This document shows, one piece after another, positions 59,995 through 64,000 of a DNA stretch of 64,000 nt. The stretch lies in assembly GCF_042682565.1 (NCBI RefSeq), contig NZ_JBHUIC010000028.1; one strand, written 5' to 3'. The position numbers and the translations under genes are program-made. This stretch comes from Pistricoccus aurantiacus. GTDB lineage: Bacteria > Pseudomonadota > Gammaproteobacteria > Pseudomonadales > Halomonadaceae. The first letter of the stretch is position 1. Each line of letters opens with the position of its first letter. The notes under the pieces are model-generated. The model worked only from the letters and a program-made list of their open reading frames with translations. It was not told the origin of the DNA and made no database searches.

Positions 59995-60051
59995 CTTGCC
60001 TACTCATCGCTTTGCTTTTCCTGAAAGGCGTTACCATGATGAGTAGGTAAG
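59995..60051 (+). promoter_or_regulatory. Long intergenic hairpin after csgA
   Basis: CTTGCCTACTCATC (59995-60008) and GATGAGTAGGTAAG (60038-60051) form a 14-bp stem with one G-U pair around a 29-base loop. Could protect csgA mRNA or bind a regulator; no U run follows. Confidence 0.75.
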
Positions 60052-60084
60052 AAACGACGATTCGATAGGCAGTAGTTTTATCGA

Positions 60085-60118
60085 GGCCGGGTCCGCTTTT
60101 CACTATCGCGGCCCGGCC
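60085..60118 (+). promoter_or_regulatory. GC-rich hairpin before csgH-like gene
   Basis: GGCCGGGTCCGC (60085-60096) and GCGGCCCGGCC (60108-60118) form an 11-bp stem with one bulged T, loop of eleven. Lacks a U run; probable attenuator or processing site limiting downstream expression. Confidence 0.7.
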
Positions 60119-60142
60119 AGTTAGTTGAGTCAAGGTGTCTTT

Positions 60143-60535
60143 ATGCTAGTTAACCGCAAGCTGAAATTCTGGACTGCTGGTTTGGTGATAGGGCTTGTCG
60201 CTATCTCTGCGGCAACGGCGCAAGACGCTTTTACTCAGCTTGGCTGTCAAGTCATCGTCAAGCGCGAAGGCGACTATGTGATCGCCTCAGGCTTGATCCA
60301 GGCGTCCAAGCCCACTCGGGCGGACTATCAGTTACGCGCCTTGAAAATTGATGCCACGAATTCCGGCACCCTGGAACAGTCCGGTTCGCACAATCTGCAG
60401 CCGGGCGAACCCCAGGAAACATCACGCATGACGATCAAGATGGCACCGACGGGTTGGGTCGAGTTTCACCTGCAGGTGTCTGAGCGCTTGACCGGAGCCA
60501 CTTGTGAAGCTGACGAGATTGTCAGCCCTATGTAA
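60143..60535 (+). CDS. CsgH-like curli assembly protein
   Basis: 130 residues, signal peptide (LVIGLVAISAATA-QD). Mature domain: GCQVIVKREGDYVIASGLIQ, ADYQLRALKI, LQPGEPQETSRMTIKM, and a final Cys in TGATCEADEIVS; a small beta sandwich as expected for CsgC/CsgH, which stop premature curlin polymerisation in the periplasm. In Rhodopseudomonas and others CsgH replaces CsgC. Start 60143, AAGGTG six bases upstream. The name is by position and pattern. Confidence 0.7.
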   Translation: MLVNRKLKFWTAGLVIGLVAISAATAQDAFTQLGCQVIVKREGDYVIASGLIQASKPTRADYQLRALKIDATNSGTLEQSGSHNLQPGEPQETSRMTIKMAPTGWVEFHLQVSERLTGATCEADEIVSPM

Positions 60536-60547
60536 AGGGGATGAAAA

Positions 60548-61126
60548 ATGATCAAGACAATCGCAAAACCTCTTCAGACCGCTCTCGGCCTGGCGGTGCT
60601 TATCCTGGGTTCTTCCCTGAGTCTTGCAGCCGACGACTCCGCCTTCGTACGTCAGATCGGCGAGGAAAGGCGAATTCCCGTGGATCAGGCTCGGCAAATA
60701 GCCAATTTCTCTTCTCCCGGGCAGGGCGTGATCAATAATATCGATACGGCGCGCCTGAACGATGCATTGCCAAACCTGCCGGGTGCGGGAAAAAGCTCGT
60801 CGGAAATTGTTCAGCGCGGCACGCGCAATCGCGCCATCGTCAGCATACAAGGTAGCAACAACGCGACGCATCAGCACCAGCGAGGCGTGGCGCTGGATTC
60901 TTCTGTTTCGGTGGTAGGTACAGGAAACGCCGTACTGGTAGACCAAAAAGGTGTCGATCTGAATTCCGAGATAGGCATTGTGGGCGCCAACAAGCGCATT
61001 GTGCATATCCAGCGCGGTCATGGAACGAATCCTGATAGCTCACCATTACAGCTCACGGGTACAAAGCAGGAAACACAACTGATCCTGGAGACTTCCAAAG
61101 GGCGATTGACCAAGGTCTTGCCATAG
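60548..61126 (+). CDS. CsgB-like minor curlin (nucleator)
   Basis: 192 residues, signal peptide ending SLA-ADDS. An early nonrepetitive part (to about 85) is followed by curlin-like repeats IVQRGTRNRAIVSIQGSNN, HQHQRGVALDSSVSVVGTGN, VDQKGVDLNSEIGIVGANK and HIQRGHGTN. Ends with hydrophobic LETSKGRLTKVLP. Less regular than CsgA, as expected for a nucleator that anchors fibres on the surface. AAGGGG seven bases upstream. Confidence 0.8.
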   Translation: MIKTIAKPLQTALGLAVLILGSSLSLAADDSAFVRQIGEERRIPVDQARQIANFSSPGQGVINNIDTARLNDALPNLPGAGKSSSEIVQRGTRNRAIVSIQGSNNATHQHQRGVALDSSVSVVGTGNAVLVDQKGVDLNSEIGIVGANKRIVHIQRGHGTNPDSSPLQLTGTKQETQLILETSKGRLTKVLP

Positions 61127-61187
61127 CAACAACTTGTTGCGTGGTTTATTGAATATAGTTTATTGAATAGCAGGGGAGCGAAGGCAA

Positions 61188-61622
61188 ATGCGTAACACGG
61201 CTCGAATGGTTTTCTCCGGTGTGCTTTTCTCGAGTGTCTTCTGTGGCATCGCGAGCGCCGGCGACCTGGTGTATCAACCCATCAATCCCTCTTTTGGGGG
61301 CGATCCTTTCTACAGCGCGCACCTGCTTCAGACGGCTGAGATTCAAAACAAGCATGTGGATGACGGCTCGGAATTCGATTCCCTTTTCGAGGAGCCTACG
61401 GTAGCGGATCAGTTTGCAAGTGCTATCAATAATACGGTGATCAGCGGTGCTGCCGGGCAGCTTTCCAAGGCGATCTTCGAGGATGGAGCGCCTCCGTCGG
61501 GAGAGTTCACTATGGATGGCGCCATGGTGTCCTACAAGACCATCAACGGTCGCGTCAAGATCACCATTGCCGACGGTATCAATACCAACGTGCTCGATAT
61601 TCCCATTCCAACGAAAAACTGA
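61188..61622 (+). CDS. csgF: Curli assembly factor CsgF
   Basis: 144 residues, signal peptide ending SAG-DLVYQ. The hallmark LVYQPINPSFGGDPF directly after cleavage is the CsgG-binding part. LLQTAEIQNKH and a longer tail than in E. coli. It forms the second constriction on CsgG and places CsgB. AAGG before the ATG. Followed by csgG after 35 bases. Confidence 0.94.
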   Translation: MRNTARMVFSGVLFSSVFCGIASAGDLVYQPINPSFGGDPFYSAHLLQTAEIQNKHVDDGSEFDSLFEEPTVADQFASAINNTVISGAAGQLSKAIFEDGAPPSGEFTMDGAMVSYKTINGRVKITIADGINTNVLDIPIPTKN

Positions 61623-61657
61623 ACGCGCGTATTCAGGCAACACGCAGGGAACCTTTC

Positions 61658-62539
61658 ATGTTTAATACATCCATAAGAGCTTTGCTGCTCGTGTCCCTTC
61701 TTGCTCTCGGCGGGTGCGCGACCGGGTCGATCAACGATCCCTTCGCCTCGCCGGCAGGCTATATCAGAAAGACTCACGCGACGTCTTTCTTGCAAAGTCT
61801 GCCGCCGGCGGAGCGCAAGATCGATATCGCCATCTATGAGTTTCCCGATCTCACCGGTCAGCACAAGCCCAACGATAGCTTTCCGGAATACTCCCGGGCG
61901 GTAACTCAGGGCGCGGATGCCATCCTGGTGGATGTGCTGAGCCGGGTCGGTAACGGCGAATGGTTCAACGTGGTCGAGCGGCGCGGACTGCCGAATCTGC
62001 TGCGAGAGCGTCAGATCATTCAGTCCACGCGACAGCAGTTTAACGGGGGAAGGGCGGATCTACTGCCGGCGCTGACCTTTGCCGGTGTGATCATCGAAGG
62101 CGGGGTTATCGGCTACGAAACCAACCTGACCACCGGGGGCGCCGGGGCGCGCTACCTGGGAATTGGCGCCAGCACCGAATATCGTACCGACCTGGTGACC
62201 GTGAACCTGCGCTTTGTCAGCGTCACGACAGGCCGGATCATGAAAAGCGTTACCACCACCAAGAAAATCTACTCGCTGAAATTGCAGGGCTCCGTATTCA
62301 AGTACATCGCTTCCGACGAACTGCTCGAGCTGGAAGCCGGTTTCACTCGCAACGATCCGCCACAGCTTGCGATTCGCGAAGCCATCGAGCTGGCGGTCTA
62401 CACTATCGTCATGGAAGGCGCACAAAGCGGCTTGTGGTCCTTCGCCGATTCGGTATCGGGTCAACAGGCACTCGAGACTTACCGCGAGCGTCGTAGCAAG
62501 ATCGCCAATGCGCCCATCAACCAGAACATCGAAAGTTGA
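61658..62539 (+). CDS. csgG: Curli secretion pore lipoprotein CsgG
   Basis: 293 residues with lipobox LLALGGC (Cys20). IYEFPDLTGQHKPND, FNVVERRGLPNLLRERQIIQ, GVIIEGGVIGYETNLTTGGAGARYLGIGAS, RFVSVTTGRIMKSVTTTKKIYS are classic CsgG. Nonameric outer-membrane pore for curlins. CAGGGA six bases upstream. Last gene of csgA-csgH-csgB-csgF-csgG. csgE and csgD are absent from this cluster. Confidence 0.97.
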   Translation: MFNTSIRALLLVSLLALGGCATGSINDPFASPAGYIRKTHATSFLQSLPPAERKIDIAIYEFPDLTGQHKPNDSFPEYSRAVTQGADAILVDVLSRVGNGEWFNVVERRGLPNLLRERQIIQSTRQQFNGGRADLLPALTFAGVIIEGGVIGYETNLTTGGAGARYLGIGASTEYRTDLVTVNLRFVSVTTGRIMKSVTTTKKIYSLKLQGSVFKYIASDELLELEAGFTRNDPPQLAIREAIELAVYTIVMEGAQSGLWSFADSVSGQQALETYRERRSKIANAPINQNIES

Positions 62540-62575
62540 TGGTCCGCATCGAATATTAATGACCAAACGCCGAGA

Positions 62576-63310
62576 TTATCTCGGCGTTTCTCGTTCAGTG
62601 TCCGCGTTGTGGTAGACATTCTGCACGTCGTCCAGATCGTTGAGCATGTCCAGAAGCTTCTCGAACTGCGCCACGTCGTCGCCGTCCACCGGTGTCGTGG
62701 TCTGGGGCAGAAACTGCACTTCGTCGATCTCGAAATCCAGCTCGCCGAAGGCGTCCAGCAGTGCCTGCTTGGCCTTGTGATGCTCTGTGGGCGGCACGTA
62801 GGCCGTGATATGGCCGTCTTCGTTTTCGATATCGGCGACGTCCACTTCCGCTTCCATCAAGGTTTCCAGTACCGCCTCCTCGTCTTCGCCGGGAAAGGCA
62901 AGCACCGCGTTGTGATCGAACATGTGGCTGACGCTGCCCTGGGTGCCGATCTTGCCCTTGGTCTTGGTGAAGCAGGCGCGCACGTCGCCGAAGGTGCGGT
63001 TGGGGTTATCCGTCAGACACTCGACAATCACCATGCAGTTGCCCGGGCCGAAGCCTTCGTAGCGAGCCGGAGAATAGTCCTCGCCGCCGGCACCCTTGGC
63101 CTTGTCCAGCGCCTTGTCGATCACGTGGCTGGGCACCTGATCCTTCTTGGCTCGGTCGATCATGCTGCGCAGGGCCAGATTGCCCGCGGGATCGACGCCG
63201 CCGGACTTGGCGCAGACGTAAATTTCCCGCCCGTACTTGCTGTATACCTTGGCCTTGGCGTCCGAGGTCTTGGCCATGGATTCCTTGCGATTCTGAAAAG
63301 CCCTGCCCAT
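62576..63310 (-). CDS. YebC/PmpR family protein (YeeN subgroup)
   Basis: 244 residues, TACO1/YebC fold with three domains. DAKAKVYSKYGREIYVCAKSG and GFGPGNCMVIVECLTDN, FTKTKGKIGTQGSVSHMFD and YVPPTEHHKAK are typical. YebC relieves ribosome stalling at polyproline-type motifs and was earlier called a transcription regulator. The N-terminal and length fit YeeN rather than YebC. Convergent with csgG, 36 bases apart. Confidence 0.93.
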   Translation of the reverse strand: MGRAFQNRKESMAKTSDAKAKVYSKYGREIYVCAKSGGVDPAGNLALRSMIDRAKKDQVPSHVIDKALDKAKGAGGEDYSPARYEGFGPGNCMVIVECLTDNPNRTFGDVRACFTKTKGKIGTQGSVSHMFDHNAVLAFPGEDEEAVLETLMEAEVDVADIENEDGHITAYVPPTEHHKAKQALLDAFGELDFEIDEVQFLPQTTTPVDGDDVAQFEKLLDMLNDLDDVQNVYHNADTERETPR

Positions 63311-63398
63311 GTCGCTGTCCTGTTGGATGATCGTCGAAAGGCAATTTTACCCAGGGTGCCGAGGGAAAATATAGAACCGGCTCGGCCGCGGCGAGCTC

Positions 63399-63895
63399 TC
63401 AGGCGCCAAGCAGCAGCTTTCCCGCGATGGCCCACATGACGAGGGCGACGAAGACATCCAGAGCGCGCCAGGCCTTGGCCTGAGCAAATAATGGCCTGAG
63501 CAGCGTCGCGCCATAGCCCAGGGAGAAAAAGAACAGAAAGGAAGCCGTCACCGCGCCGGCGGCGAACACTAGTTCATTGCCCGGAAAGCGGGTGGACACC
63601 GCCCCCAGAAGCAACACCGTATCGAGATAGACATGCGGGTTGAGCCAGGTTAGCGCCAGGCATACCCCGAGGGTCGCCATGAGGCTGGCGGTTTTTCCGC
63701 TAGCGGGAGCCAGCGCCTCGCTGGAGCGCAGCGCGTTCCACAGGCTGCGCACCCCGTAGACAAACAGAAAGCCGGCACCCAAATAGAGGAATACCGGCTC
63801 CAGCCAGGCAGCCTGATCGACGATCTGCTGAAACCCGATCACACCGAGAAGGATCAGCACTGCATCGGAAAGGGCGCAGGTCAGGCATACGCTAA
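63399..63895 (-). pseudogene. LysE/ArgO-type amino-acid exporter, 5' end lost at insertion point
   Basis: The visible product has CALSDAVLILLGVIGF, LGAGFLFVYGVRSLW, CLALTWLNPHVYLDTVLLLGAV and LVMWAIAGKLLLGA, the second part of ArgO/LysE exporters (~200 residues). Coding is continuous up to about 63895, where it should extend 40-45 codons more; instead foreign DNA begins after CTAA. A GTG or internal start could still give a shortened, likely inactive protein of ~153 residues. Confidence 0.75.
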
Positions 63896-64000
63896 GGACT
63901 TAGAATCTATCCGTAAATAATATTCACTTTAAGCGGTACCTTCCGAAACGCGATAATGGCCGCCGCCAATTGGTTGAGGGCGCGAAAGCTGCGCGCCAGC
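63896..64000 (-). mobile_element. End of a probable insertion sequence with transposase C-terminus
   Basis: A sequence beginning GGACTTAGAATCTATCCG abuts CTAA (63892-63895), a possible 4-base target. On the minus strand a frame ends at TAG 63907-63909 with LARSFRALNQLAAAIIAFRK and VPLKVNIIYG, which resembles the C-terminus of IS5-like transposases. The remainder is past the window. It explains the truncation of the exporter gene. Only ~105 bases are seen, so the family is uncertain. Confidence 0.45.

Overview
This window reads as the chromosome of a halophilic or marine gammaproteobacterium of the Halomonadaceae (Halomonas-like). The GC is high and the gene order around dksA-gluQ-cbrA-cbrB-pcnB-folK-pan is pseudomonad-like. 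The pilT/pilU, metX/metW, hisBHAF and asmA-mutY-yggX blocks have the usual gammaproteobacterial form. The taxon is inferred from protein style and synteny; no rRNA is present.

Layout. 1-0.73 kb: 3' part missing of a thiolase gene. 0.8-12 kb: a long minus-strand block for pantothenate (panB-panC-panD), folate (folK), RNA tailing (pcnB), a CbrX-CbrA-CbrB two-component system, gluQ and dksA. Between cbrB and pcnB lies a 0.9 kb stretch with no credible protein. It holds a sigma-54 promoter, upstream inverted repeats, many AACAACAA-type motifs and a terminator. I interpret it as a CrcZ-like RNA that titrates Hfq/Crc, the output of CbrAB in Pseudomonas. It is the most notable item here.

12-37 kb is core housekeeping: sfsA, a ChaN-like lipoprotein, metX-metW, yggT, proC, yggS, pilTU, anmK, tyrS, an NlpE-like lipoprotein, radA, selD-mnmH, an alkyltransferase-like gene, hisBHAF, a PanZ-like acetyltransferase (possible partner of PanD), asmA, mutY, yggX and three tRNAs (Phe, Gln, Thr).

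37.3-39.7 kb, directly after tRNA-Thr, is a decayed island: a ParA/BrnT chimera, a BrnA antitoxin, and a metallo-hydrolase gene with an in-frame stop. 39.7-50.6 kb is accessory metabolism: a fused alpha/beta 2-oxoacid dehydrogenase E1 overlapping a FabD-like acyltransferase that lacks the malonate-binding arginine, an SDR, an MliC-like lipoprotein, a POT peptide transporter with a proline iminopeptidase-like hydrolase, and a proline-racemase-like enzyme with both cysteines replaced next to an MDR dehydrogenase. The transporter and hydrolase suggest peptide use.

50.6-55.7 kb holds a MoxR/VWA pair, a phosphoesterase, a broken toxin-antitoxin pair, a decayed second copy of this segment, and a low-GC membrane-protein gene. 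55.8-59 kb has an FMN reductase, an enlarged type II isocitrate dehydrogenase with internal duplication, a nucleoside deaminase and a remnant of a glutathionyl-hydroquinone reductase. 59.4-62.5 kb is a curli-type amyloid operon (csgA, csgH-like, csgB-like, csgF, csgG) without csgD or csgE in view. The window ends with a YebC/YeeN-family gene and an argO-like exporter gene cut off by a probable insertion sequence at the right edge.
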